24,209 nucleotides of DNA, taken from Thermodesulfobacteriota bacterium (lineage in GTDB: Bacteria; Desulfobacterota; BSN033; UBA1163). The stretch spans positions 1 through 24,209 of the forward strand of contig JASEIE010000001.1 of the NCBI GenBank assembly GCA_030024065.1. The letters are read 5' to 3'. The position numbers and the translations under genes were made by a program. The notes beneath the pieces are model-generated. The model was not told the origin of the DNA. It was given only the letters and a program-made list of their open reading frames with translations, and ran no database searches. Shown one piece after another: positions 17,577-24,209 of this stretch (the stretch's first letter is position 1; the number at the start of each line of letters is the position of its first letter).

Positions 17577-18683
17577 TTAGGCCGTCTTGAAATGTTTCTC
17601 CCTTTTTCCGCCAAGGATACCCGAGTTGGCTAACATCTGACGGAATTCCTCAAGATTATGGCTTCGTTCCATGGCATCCTCCACGGAGATGAAGTGGCGC
17701 TCCACGAGGGAGAGAAGAGCCTGGTTCATCGTTTGCATTCCAAATTTAGACTGGCCCACCTGCATCAGCGAATAGAGCTGTTGAATCTTATCCTCCCGGA
17801 CAAGATTCCGGATGGCAGGGTTCGGGATCAATACCTCCATCGCGAGGGCCCGTCCTTTCCCTCCCAATTTGGGAAGGAGTTGCTGGGATATGATCCCTTC
17901 AAGAACAAAGGAGAGTTGCGTCCGCACCTGTTGCTGTTGATGGGGCGGGAAGACATCGATGATCCGGTTGATCGTTTCCACACAGGAATTCGTGTGAAGG
18001 GTGGCAAAAGTCAGATGGCCTGTCTCAGCCGTCAGGAGGGCGGCCTGGATCGTCTCGAGATCCCTCATCTCTCCGATCAGGATGATGTCCGGATCCTGCC
18101 GGAGGACATGCCGCAGGGCGTGGGTAAAGCTTTTGGTGTCAGAGTTTACCTCCCGTTGATTGACAATACAATTTTTGTGGCGATGGAGATATTCGATGGG
18201 ATCTTCGATGGTGATGATATGAGCGTTTCTTTCATTATTGATTTTGTCTATCATGGCTGCGAGGGTGGTTGATTTTCCCGTGCCAGTGGGTCCGGTGACC
18301 AGGACGAGGCCCTTAGGTCTTTTGATCAATTCATTCACAATGGGGGGAATTCCCAGATCGGAAAAGTTAAGGATGTCGAAAGAGATGGCCCGGAAGGCCC
18401 CGGCCACCGCCCCCCGCTGCAAATAAATATTTCCTCTGAAACGGCTCAGCCCTTTGATGCCGAAGGAGAAATCCAGCTCACTCTCCTCCTCAAACTTATG
18501 GCGCTGGGCATCGGTGAGGACACTGTAACAGAGCCGTTTTGTATCAGGAGCGGTGAGGACTATGGAATCAAGGGTCGTCAACTTTCCATCAATCCTGAAT
18601 TGGGGAGGAGAGCCTGTGGTGATATGTAAATCGGAGGCTTTCTTCTCAATCATGCCCTCAAGTAATTTTTGTAACTCGATCAT
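17577..18683 (-). CDS. pilT: type IV pilus retraction ATPase PilT
   Basis: Cytoplasmic hexameric ATPase that powers pilus retraction and twitching motility. At 368 residues it is the usual size. The N-terminal PAS-like domain begins with KKASDLHITTGSPP. Walker A is GPTGTGKST (131-139), the Asp box is IEDPIEY, Walker B is IILIGEMRD (200-208, Glu205) and the His box is TGHLTFATLHTN (221-232). The C-terminal AIRNLVRE (290-297) matches the AIRNLIRE motif that marks PilT and is needed for retraction. The ATG has AAGGAG 10 bases upstream. It lies 23 bases after pilB. PilU is less likely given this motif and the operon position. Confidence 0.95.
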   Translation of the reverse strand: MIELQKLLEGMIEKKASDLHITTGSPPQFRIDGKLTTLDSIVLTAPDTKRLCYSVLTDAQRHKFEEESELDFSFGIKGLSRFRGNIYLQRGAVAGAFRAISFDILNFSDLGIPPIVNELIKRPKGLVLVTGPTGTGKSTTLAAMIDKINNERNAHIITIEDPIEYLHRHKNCIVNQREVNSDTKSFTHALRHVLRQDPDIILIGEMRDLETIQAALLTAETGHLTFATLHTNSCVETINRIIDVFPPHQQQQVRTQLSFVLEGIISQQLLPKLGGKGRALAMEVLIPNPAIRNLVREDKIQQLYSLMQVGQSKFGMQTMNQALLSLVERHFISVEDAMERSHNLEEFRQMLANSGILGGKREKHFKTA

Positions 18684-18706
18684 GTTTCATCTTCTCCTTT
18701 TCTGAA

Positions 18707-20494
18707 TCAGCGATCATCCATGGTTGACCTGAGCACTTCTTCAATCGTTGTTAACCCCTCTTTTACCTTGATGATTCCGCTCTGCCTGAGGGTCTTCATC
18801 CCTAATCGCATGGCCTCCTTCTTAACTTCGGAGGTCGAAGCACGGGACAAGACGAGTTCTTTCACTTCTTCTTTCATGGCCATCACTTCATAGAGACCGA
18901 GGCGACCTTTATAACCTGTATTATTACAGATGGAACATCCCTTTCCCTTATAGACAGGAAAGGTTTTGACTTCATCCGGAGCCACACCCAGATCGATCAA
19001 GAGCTGGGGGTGGACTTTAATGGGTTCCCGGCACTCCATACAGATCTTGCGGATCAGTCTCTGGGCAAGGATCAGGATGACTGCGGAGGAGATCAAAAAG
19101 GGTTCAATGCCCATATCGATCAATCGGGTGACGGTCCCTGGGGCATCGTTGGTATGAACGGTGCTCAGAACAAGGTGTCCTGTTAGAGCGGCCTGGACAG
19201 CGATCTGAGCGGTTTCGAAATCCCTGATCTCGCCCACCATAATGATATCAGGATCCTGCCGCAGGAAAGAACGGAGCGCAGAGGCAAAGGTTAATCCGAT
19301 CTCCTCGTGCATCTGTACCTGATTGATGCCCATAAAGTTGTATTCAACAGGATCCTCTGCGGTGGTGATATTCTCCGACTCTTTATTCAATTCGGAGAGG
19401 GCGGAGTACAACGTCGTCGTCTTTCCGCTTCCCGTGGGTCCTGTGACCAGAATCATTCCCACCGGTTTCCGGAGGGCCTTCTTTAAATCGTCGAGGGACG
19501 ATTCTTCGAATCCCAGCTTGGCCATATCCAACTGTAAAGACGATTTATCCAGCAGACGGAGGACCACTTTTTCACCGAAGAGGATGGGGACAGTGGATAC
19601 TCGAAAGTCCATTTCACGTCCTTTGGCGAGGCGTAATTTGATCCTTCCATCCTGAGGAAGACGTCTTTCGGCGATATCGAGCTTTGACATGATTTTTAAA
19701 CGGGAGACAATAGCGTTCTTTATCTGGATGGGAAGCGTCATCTCTCGCCTCATGACACCATCGACCCGATATCGGACTCGAAAGTTCTTTTCGTAAGGCT
19801 CGAAATGGATGTCGCTGGCTCCGGATTTGATGGCCTTGATCAGAATCCCGTTGACGATCTTGATGATCGGGCCTTCGATATCGCCCGATTGCTCATCCTG
19901 GGCCTCGGAATCGATCACTTCAACATTCTCAACTGCTCCGTGGACCAGGGATTCAAAGTCCTCGGTATGCAATGATTCATCATCGACTATCAGGCCACCG
20001 TTTGAAATCGAAGCGTTGTCATCGCTCAGATCATAGTTCCCGGTCTGTAATGGGCTCGTTCCACCTCCACTCCCTCCGTAGTATTTTTTAATGGCATCGA
20101 TGATCTCCGCCTCTGAGGCCACGACCGGTTCTACATTGAATCCGGTCATAAATTTGATTTCATCGATGACGACAATGTTGCTGGGATCGGCCATTGCCAG
20201 TGTCAATTTCGGGCCGACCCGATTAATGGGAATGATGAAATATTTTTTTGAAATGCTGGAAGGGATCAATTTGATGACATTAGGATTGATTTCGATTCTG
20301 GAGAGCTTAATAGAAGGGACTCTATACTGGACACTCAAGAAAGAGAGGAGTTCGTCCTCTTTAACATAACCCAACCTTACCAGGTTCGATTCTAAACGTC
20401 CCCCCTTCAACTTCTGTTCTTCCAGAACCCTTTTAAGCTGATCCGGAGAAATGAGGTTCCTCTTGATGAGTAATTCGCCTAATCGATCTGACAA
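18707..20494 (-). CDS. pilB: type IV pilus extension ATPase PilB
   Basis: Cytoplasmic ATPase that drives pilin polymerisation. The 595 residues begin with an MshEN/GspE_N-type domain (about 5-140; LGELLIKRNLIS, LVRLGYV), a family known in some members to bind cyclic di-GMP. An acidic, low-complexity linker follows (about 141-206). The ATPase core has SGASDIHFEP, Walker A GPTGSGKTT (352-360), Asp box TAEDPVEY and Walker B IIMVGEIRD (417-425). A zinc-binding pair follows: CMEC (Cys485, Cys488) and CSIC (Cys520, Cys523). The start is TTG with AAGGA about 7 bases upstream. First gene of the probable pilBTCSR operon, with a sigma54 promoter about 190 bases upstream. Confidence 0.94.
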   Translation of the reverse strand: MSDRLGELLIKRNLISPDQLKRVLEEQKLKGGRLESNLVRLGYVKEDELLSFLSVQYRVPSIKLSRIEINPNVIKLIPSSISKKYFIIPINRVGPKLTLAMADPSNIVVIDEIKFMTGFNVEPVVASEAEIIDAIKKYYGGSGGGTSPLQTGNYDLSDDNASISNGGLIVDDESLHTEDFESLVHGAVENVEVIDSEAQDEQSGDIEGPIIKIVNGILIKAIKSGASDIHFEPYEKNFRVRYRVDGVMRREMTLPIQIKNAIVSRLKIMSKLDIAERRLPQDGRIKLRLAKGREMDFRVSTVPILFGEKVVLRLLDKSSLQLDMAKLGFEESSLDDLKKALRKPVGMILVTGPTGSGKTTTLYSALSELNKESENITTAEDPVEYNFMGINQVQMHEEIGLTFASALRSFLRQDPDIIMVGEIRDFETAQIAVQAALTGHLVLSTVHTNDAPGTVTRLIDMGIEPFLISSAVILILAQRLIRKICMECREPIKVHPQLLIDLGVAPDEVKTFPVYKGKGCSICNNTGYKGRLGLYEVMAMKEEVKELVLSRASTSEVKKEAMRLGMKTLRQSGIIKVKEGLTTIEEVLRSTMDDR

Positions 20495-20575
20495 TTTTCG
20501 TTCCTTAGAAGTAGTGTGTTGTTACGATTAAACATAACATATTAAATCGGATAAATTTTTGTAAAGTTCAAGTAA

Positions 20576-20672
20576 ACCCCGTGAGAAATTCCAGCGGGGC
20601 GTTAAACCCCGCCGGAATTATTCTGAAATGTAACTCCGCCGCAGAGCAGCGGGGCATTATTTCTAACTGGGT
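20576..20672. repeat. CCCCGTTAGAA palindromic element, copy 3
   Basis: Ends ACCCCGTGAGAAAT (20576-20589) and ATTTCTAACTGGGT (20659-20672), each with a base change from the consensus. Inside, AATTCCAGCGGGG (20587-20599) pairs with CCCCGCCGGAATT (20607-20619). Bases 20647-20672 match copy 2 over 26 positions with one mismatch. It lies in the 321-base pilB upstream gap (20495-20815). On the - strand its first base coincides with the transcription start predicted from the sigma54 promoter. Confidence 0.8.
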
Positions 20673-20680
20673 AAAAGATA

Positions 20681-20697
20681 AGCAAAATAAGTGCCAA
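20681..20697 (-). promoter_or_regulatory. sigma54 (-24/-12) promoter of pilBTCSR
   Basis: Read on the - strand, the sequence is TTGGCAC-TTATT-TTGCT. It has the invariant GG and GC spaced by exactly 10 bases and fits the sigma54 consensus TGGCAC-N5-TTGCW at every core position. The start of transcription would be near 20671, giving a leader of about 175 bases before pilB that includes repeat copy 3. The surrounding DNA (20697-20815) is very A/T-rich, as expected near bent activator sites. Confidence 0.7.
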
Positions 20698-20715
20698 TTT
20701 TTGACATCTTATAAT

Positions 20716-20736
20716 TTATTGATATTATTTCAATAA
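20716..20736. promoter_or_regulatory. possible activator site: A/T-rich inverted repeat
   Basis: TTATTGA (20716-20722) and TCAATAA (20730-20736) form an inverted repeat with a 7-base spacer, extended by TAAT/ATTA on the flanks with one extra base. It lies about 45-65 bases upstream of the predicted sigma54 start. That is closer than most enhancer sites, and such palindromes are easy to find in A/T-rich DNA, so this is tentative. Confidence 0.25.
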
Positions 20737-20815
20737 TTAATTTTTTCTAAGCATCTCATTATAAAAAAAGTGCAAAAAAGGAGTTCATTGGTTAAAAATT
20801 GTCCAATTTCTTATG

Positions 20816-22276
20816 CTAATGGGTATAAAGGGGTAACCTGACAATAAAAGAGCTTCCTTTTCCAAGTTCACTTTCAACGGTAATTTGACCCTGATGAGAT
20901 TCAACGATCCACTTACAGATGCTGAGACCAAGACCGCTTCCCCCTTGTTCCCTTGAACGGGCTTTATCCACTCTGAAAAACCTATTAAAGATCATTTCCT
21001 GATCTTCTTTGGCAATCCCGATGCCGTTATCTGAAACAATAATTTTAGCAAAAATTGCTCCTCCTCTTTCTGATAGGTTAAACGGGCTTTTTTCACGGGA
21101 ATTGGCCTCTTTTGTAAGAGCAATATGGAGGAGTCCTCCTTCCTCAGTATATTTAATTCCGTTTTCAATCAAATTGATAAATAATTCCCTCATTCGCAAG
21201 GTATCTCCGAGGATATGAATCTCTTCATGGTGATTGGAAGTTTCAATTCTTATATTTTTAGGCTGAGCTAAAAACTTCATTTGCTCAACTAAATCATTGA
21301 TAAACCTGGTCAGGTTGATATCCTCTTTGTTCAATCGTATCTCACCGATATCAGCTTTCGAGAGCAACAAGAGGTCCTCTACAATCTTCGACATCCGGTC
21401 GATCTCCTCTAAATTGCTCTCCAGGATCTGTTCATATTCTTGGGCTGCCCTTTTCTTCCGAAGAGCCACTTCCACCTCCCCCATAAGGATGGTGAGAGGA
21501 GTCTTGAGTTCATGAGAGGCATCGGTTGTAAATTGTTTGATCTGGCGGAAGGAGTGATCCAACCGGGAAATCATTTCATTGAAGGTGTCGATCAGCCTCG
21601 ATATCTCATCCTTCACCTTAAGTGTCTGAATTCTCTGGTTCAGGTTTTGGGAAGTAATCATCCGTGCTGTTTGAGTAATGCGATCCACAGGCTTTAATAC
21701 TCTGTTGGCAAGAAATTGTCCCCCTAGACTGGCGATCATGAGAGCCGATGGAACGGTAACGATTAAGATGATGAGCAATGTGTTGAGAGCATCCTCGACA
21801 TCTTCGAGGGAAGAAGCGATTTGAATAATTTGGGTGACCTGATTGTTTTCTTTAACAGGGAAAGTGATCATCCGCAAAGGAGTGTTTCCAAAAGAACGAT
21901 TGGTTTCGTAGGTGATCAGACCCTTTGTGGCGTTTCTGAGCGCGTTCAGGGAGATTGGGAGCTGAACATTTTTCATATTTTCGGATTTCTTGCCAATTCT
22001 ACCCGATTCGTCCAGGACCTGGATGAATTTTCCGATCGGTTTTAAATTCATCGAAGTTTCAAGAGCTTGGTCAATGTTTCCGAAACCGAATTTAAATAAT
22101 GGGGAAGTGGATTCCGAGGAGATCAACTCAGCCAGAGATCTCAATTTATTATCCACATCGCGATAGAGACTTTTTGAGAGGATAAGATACAGAAAGCCAC
22201 TAAAGGAGATCAATATAATCCCCAATATGAGGACATACCATAACGTGAGTTTAAACCGAAGGCTCCTGAAATACAT
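20816..22276 (-). CDS. HAMP-domain sensor histidine kinase (CusS-like)
   Basis: A 486-residue inner-membrane kinase. Two membrane segments (about 12-34 and 166-188) enclose a 130-residue periplasmic sensor region. Then come HAMP (about 188-241), HisKA with TTDASHELKTPLT (His255) and HATPase_c with NLIENGIKYT (Asn372), SDNGIGI and GSGLGLS. The layout and the phospho-site region resemble heavy-metal-type sensors such as CusS, but no metal transport gene is nearby, so the signal is unknown. ATG with AAGGGG 4 bases upstream. The partner regulator lies upstream in the same direction, separated by 153 bases that contain repeat copy 4. Base composition looks more A/T-rich than the pil genes. Confidence 0.88.
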   Translation of the reverse strand: MYFRSLRFKLTLWYVLILGIILISFSGFLYLILSKSLYRDVDNKLRSLAELISSESTSPLFKFGFGNIDQALETSMNLKPIGKFIQVLDESGRIGKKSENMKNVQLPISLNALRNATKGLITYETNRSFGNTPLRMITFPVKENNQVTQIIQIASSLEDVEDALNTLLIILIVTVPSALMIASLGGQFLANRVLKPVDRITQTARMITSQNLNQRIQTLKVKDEISRLIDTFNEMISRLDHSFRQIKQFTTDASHELKTPLTILMGEVEVALRKKRAAQEYEQILESNLEEIDRMSKIVEDLLLLSKADIGEIRLNKEDINLTRFINDLVEQMKFLAQPKNIRIETSNHHEEIHILGDTLRMRELFINLIENGIKYTEEGGLLHIALTKEANSREKSPFNLSERGGAIFAKIIVSDNGIGIAKEDQEMIFNRFFRVDKARSREQGGSGLGLSICKWIVESHQGQITVESELGKGSSFIVRLPLYTH

Positions 22277-22289
22277 TTATCCCCTTTTT

Positions 22290-22397
22290 ACCCCGTTAGA
22301 AATAATGCCCCGCTGCTCCCTCCAGGCCAGAGGCCCTCTGGGCCGGAGGCTGCAGCGAGGTTGTGGGTTACTGCCCCGCCGGAATTTCTAACGGGGT
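22290..22397. repeat. CCCCGTTAGAA palindromic element, copy 4 (inverted orientation)
   Basis: A 14-bp perfect inverted repeat: ACCCCGTTAGAAAT (22290-22303) and ATTTCTAACGGGGT (22384-22397). The interior holds a GC-rich palindromic core around GGCCAGAGGCCCTCTGGGCC (22325-22344). Relative to copies 2 and 3 its two ends are swapped, so it is inverted. It sits between the response regulator and the kinase. On the - strand it ends 4 bases before the kinase's Shine-Dalgarno sequence. Confidence 0.85.
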
Positions 22398-22429
22398 TTA
22401 TGATCTCCCTGCCCTGTACCATGTTAGGT

Positions 22430-23107
22430 TCAGGGCCTGCCGGCAGAAAGGATATAACCGACTCCTCGAAGGGTGTGAATCAGCTTGGGCTCAAACCCCT
22501 TGTCAATCTTTTTCCTGAGATAGTTCACATAAACATCGATCACATTGGTCATCGAGTCGAAATGATAATCCCAGACATGCTCAGAGATCATCGTCCTCGT
22601 CAGGACTTTATTCGGGTTTCTCATAAAATATTCCAAGAGGGCATATTCCTTGCTGGTGAGATCGATCTCTTTTTCCCCTCTCATCACTTTATGGGTGATG
22701 GGGGATAGGGTTAAATCCGCGACTTTTAGAAAGGGTTCTTTGTCGGTTCCCTCCCGGCGCAAGAGGGCACGGATTCTGGCCAGGAACACTTTAAATTCAA
22801 AGGGCTTGGTTAAATAATCATCGCATCCCGAGTCTAATCCCCTCACAATGTCTTCCGCCGAATTCTTTGCGGTGAGAACTAAAATGGGGACATTATTTTT
22901 ACTGTTACGGATTCTCCTAAGGACCTCCAACCCGTCGATTTTTGGAATCATCAGGTCGAGTATAATCAAATCATATTCGTTCACCTCAGCCATATAAAGG
23001 CCAGCCTCCCCATCGGGAGACGTATCAACGGCATAATGCTCCTCTTCGAGCCCTTTTTTGATGAAATTGGCTACTTTTGTCTCATCTTCGATGATTAAAA
23101 TTCTCAT
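22430..23107 (-). CDS. OmpR/PhoB-family response regulator (CusR-like)
   Basis: Transcriptional regulator of the downstream kinase pair. A 225-residue protein with a receiver domain (1-115) having Glu7/Asp8, phosphoacceptor Asp51, Thr79 and Lys101, and a winged-helix DNA-binding domain at about 127-222, ending HTLRGVGYIL, typical of the family. I chose the ATG at 23107 (MRILIIEDE, the usual family start). An in-frame GTG at 23119 would add four residues and cannot be excluded. Its own promoter is visible upstream, divergent from the amidase gene. Target genes are not evident from the neighbourhood. Confidence 0.9.
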   Translation of the reverse strand: MRILIIEDETKVANFIKKGLEEEHYAVDTSPDGEAGLYMAEVNEYDLIILDLMIPKIDGLEVLRRIRNSKNNVPILVLTAKNSAEDIVRGLDSGCDDYLTKPFEFKVFLARIRALLRREGTDKEPFLKVADLTLSPITHKVMRGEKEIDLTSKEYALLEYFMRNPNKVLTRTMISEHVWDYHFDSMTNVIDVYVNYLRKKIDKGFEPKLIHTLRGVGYILSAGRP

Positions 23108-23144
23108 TTCCGATTGCACCCTCGGGAATCTGAAACATTATAAC

Positions 23145-23172
23145 ATTATAAATTTAATATAAAAAATTGCAA
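23145..23172 (-). promoter_or_regulatory. sigma70-type promoter of the response regulator-kinase pair
   Basis: On the - strand: -35 TTGCAA (23172-23167), 16-base spacer, perfect -10 TATAAT (23150-23145). The start would be near 23138, about 31 bases before the ATG. A second TATAAT follows at 23142-23137 but has no matching -35. Confidence 0.6.
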
Positions 23173-23212
23173 TATCGAATTATTCATGACAGACTTGCCT
23201 ACCCTCAACACC

Positions 23213-23241
23213 TTGACACCTCACCTTAACTTTGTTAGCAT
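23213..23241 (+). promoter_or_regulatory. sigma70-type promoter of the nitrilase-family gene
   Basis: Perfect -35 TTGACA at 23213-23218, 17-base spacer, -10 TAGCAT at 23236-23241 (four of six consensus bases). Transcription from near 23248 would begin downstream of the ATG at 23186 and leave a leader of about 25 bases before the TTG at 23273. Confidence 0.6.
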
Positions 23242-23258
23242 TTCTGATATTTTTGTTC

Positions 23259-23265
23259 AGGAGAG
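23259..23265 (+). promoter_or_regulatory. Shine-Dalgarno sequence deciding the amidase start
   Basis: AGGAGAG, 7 bases before the TTG at 23273. The upstream ATG at 23186 has no comparable purine tract. This site, with the promoter at 23213-23241, fixes the start at TTG. Confidence 0.75.
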
Positions 23266-23272
23266 AACGCCA

Positions 23273-24100
23273 TTGATAAAATTAGCGGGGATTCAAATAT
23301 CTTGTGGTGAAGAGAAAGAGAGAAACGTTGAGAAGGCGGTAAATTTTGCTCAAATCGCCATCGAGAGGGGAGCGAACATCATCTGTTTTCAAGAGCTCTT
23401 CACCACACGCTGGTTTCCAAAAGAGATGAATAAAAGCCATTTCTCTTTAGCGGAAGGAATCGATGGGGCGACCATCCTGAGAATGCAGAAATTGGCAAAA
23501 GAATATGGGGTGGCCCTGGTGTGTCCCATTTTTGAAAAGGAAGAAAAGACGTTTTATAATTCTGCAGTGATCATCGATGCTGGAGGGGCCATTTTGGGAA
23601 GCTATCGAAAGGTCCATGTCCCCCAGATTCCTCTCTGGGAGGAGAAATACTATTTTTCCCCTGGCAACCTGGGATTTCCTGTTTTTAAAACGAAATTTGC
23701 GGTCATCGGCGTTCAAATTTGTTGGGACAATTTTTTTCCAGAAGGTTCGAGGATATTATCCTTAAAAGGGGCACAGATCATCTTTTCTCCAACAGCGGCT
23801 GCATTCGCATCGCAGGAAAAATGGAGAACAGTGATCTCGAGTAACGCCACGACCAATGGGGTTTATATCTTCAGGGTGAATCGGGTGGGCAGTGAAGAAA
23901 AACAGGACTTCTATGGGAGATCCTTCTGCATCTCTCCGGAAGGGGAATTGATGGATAAACCCACCGGAATGAAGGAGGGCATCGCTTTCATCGATGTTGA
24001 CCCCAAAAACATTGATAGCGTGAGAAAGGAATGGCCCTTCCTTAGAGACCGTAGGCCAAACATTTATAATGAGATTTGCAATCCGGGTGATTTGCCATGA
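23273..24100 (+). CDS. nitrilase-superfamily amidohydrolase, N-carbamoylputrescine amidase-like
   Basis: A carbon-nitrogen hydrolase of 275 residues with the full Glu-Lys-Cys triad: Glu41 in CFQELFTT, Lys113 in SYRKVHVPQ and Cys150 in GVQICWDNFFPEGSR. The sequence around these residues, including KYYFSPGN after the lysine, is closest in style to N-carbamoylputrescine amidase (AguB) and beta-ureidopropionase, which release CO2 and ammonia from carbamoyl amines. It begins IKLAGIQISCGEEKE, the usual family start, from a TTG with AGGAGAG 7 bases upstream. Starting at the ATG 87 bases further up would add a tail unlike the family and place the promoter inside the gene. No polyamine gene (agmatine deiminase, arginine decarboxylase) is adjacent, so the substrate is uncertain. 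Confidence 0.88.
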   Translation: MIKLAGIQISCGEEKERNVEKAVNFAQIAIERGANIICFQELFTTRWFPKEMNKSHFSLAEGIDGATILRMQKLAKEYGVALVCPIFEKEEKTFYNSAVIIDAGGAILGSYRKVHVPQIPLWEEKYYFSPGNLGFPVFKTKFAVIGVQICWDNFFPEGSRILSLKGAQIIFSPTAAAFASQEKWRTVISSNATTNGVYIFRVNRVGSEEKQDFYGRSFCISPEGELMDKPTGMKEGIAFIDVDPKNIDSVRKEWPFLRDRRPNIYNEICNPGDLP

Positions 24101-24130
24101 CAAAGTTTCACATTCAACCGATAAAATAGT

Positions 24131-24172
24131 CTGTGATTCAGACAGTAAGACTATAGACCTCAGACGTCAGAC
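24131..24172 (-). repeat. GTCTGA-unit repeat, copy 2
   Basis: The reverse complement reads GTCTGACGTCTGAGGTCTAT... and closes with CTGTCTGAATCACAG. It aligns throughout with 121-161 in opposite orientation. It lies just after the amidase gene. The remaining bases to 24209 show no gene or clear terminator. Confidence 0.45.
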
Positions 24173-24209
24173 TGAAGAGTAGAAATAGCCAGAGATGACA
24201 TAAAGATAG

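Noticed and set aside
17658..18272. 204-codon open frame on the + strand opposite pilT
   Set aside because: Antisense to the conserved PilT core; no recognisable domain.
20701..20728. TTGACA-N16-TATTAT on the + strand as a sigma70 promoter
   Set aside because: Good hexamers, but in very A/T-rich DNA and pointing only into the 3' end of the kinase gene on the other strand; no + strand gene follows.
22411..22436. GCCCTG/CAGGGC hairpin at the regulator stop codon as a terminator
   Set aside because: No T run follows on the - strand, and the kinase gene downstream would be cut off.
1..24209. CRISPR array, tRNA, rRNA, prophage or transposase gene
   Set aside because: No regularly spaced identical repeats with unique spacers, no tRNA-like or rRNA sequence recognised, and no integrase, phage or transposase motifs in any convincing frame.

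Overview
The window looks like ordinary chromosome from a Gram-negative bacterium of mid G+C content, most plausibly a member of Desulfobacterota (the former Deltaproteobacteria). The basis is the pilB-pilT-pilC-pilS-pilR gene order known from Geobacter-type type IV pilus loci, the housekeeping genes beside it, and intergenic DNA rich in short palindromic repeats. This placement is an inference from gene content, not a sequence match. I see no phage, transposase, plasmid, CRISPR, tRNA or rRNA gene.

Left half (about 1-13058, + strand): guaB (IMP dehydrogenase) sits behind a clear sigma70-type promoter. It is followed by two genes of unknown role: a multi-pass membrane protein with TPRs and a zinc ribbon, and a DUF4388/PATAN-type protein with one membrane anchor and a pseudopilin-like tail. 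Then come guaA (GMP synthetase), dnaE (replicative polymerase alpha subunit), accA (acetyl-CoA carboxylase carboxyltransferase alpha) and mutL (mismatch repair, endonuclease type). guaB and guaA catalyse the two consecutive steps IMP to XMP to GMP. dnaE and accA are 3 bases apart and probably translationally coupled.

Right half (13053-20494, - strand): pilB, pilT, pilC, pilS and pilR run as one probable operon for type IV pilus extension, retraction, the inner-membrane platform and a two-component regulator. A near-consensus sigma54 (-24/-12) promoter lies upstream of pilB, and pilR encodes a sigma54 activator, so the operon may control itself. No pilin gene follows pilR; instead pilR runs head-on into mutL and their ends overlap by 6 bases.

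Far right (20816-24100): a second two-component pair on the - strand (OmpR-type regulator, then a HAMP-containing histidine kinase) is divergent from a nitrilase-superfamily amidase on the + strand. Both divergent promoters can be read. The amidase almost certainly starts at a TTG, 87 bases inside the longest open frame.

The most unusual content is non-coding. A family of palindromic elements bounded by ACCCCGTTAGAA / TTCTAACGGGGT occurs four times in four different intergenic gaps. One copy is nested inside a second, unrelated 18-bp perfect inverted repeat. Other spacers hold repeat families built from ATCAGGATACCAGG-like, GTCTGA-like and GGAGAGTAGA-like units.
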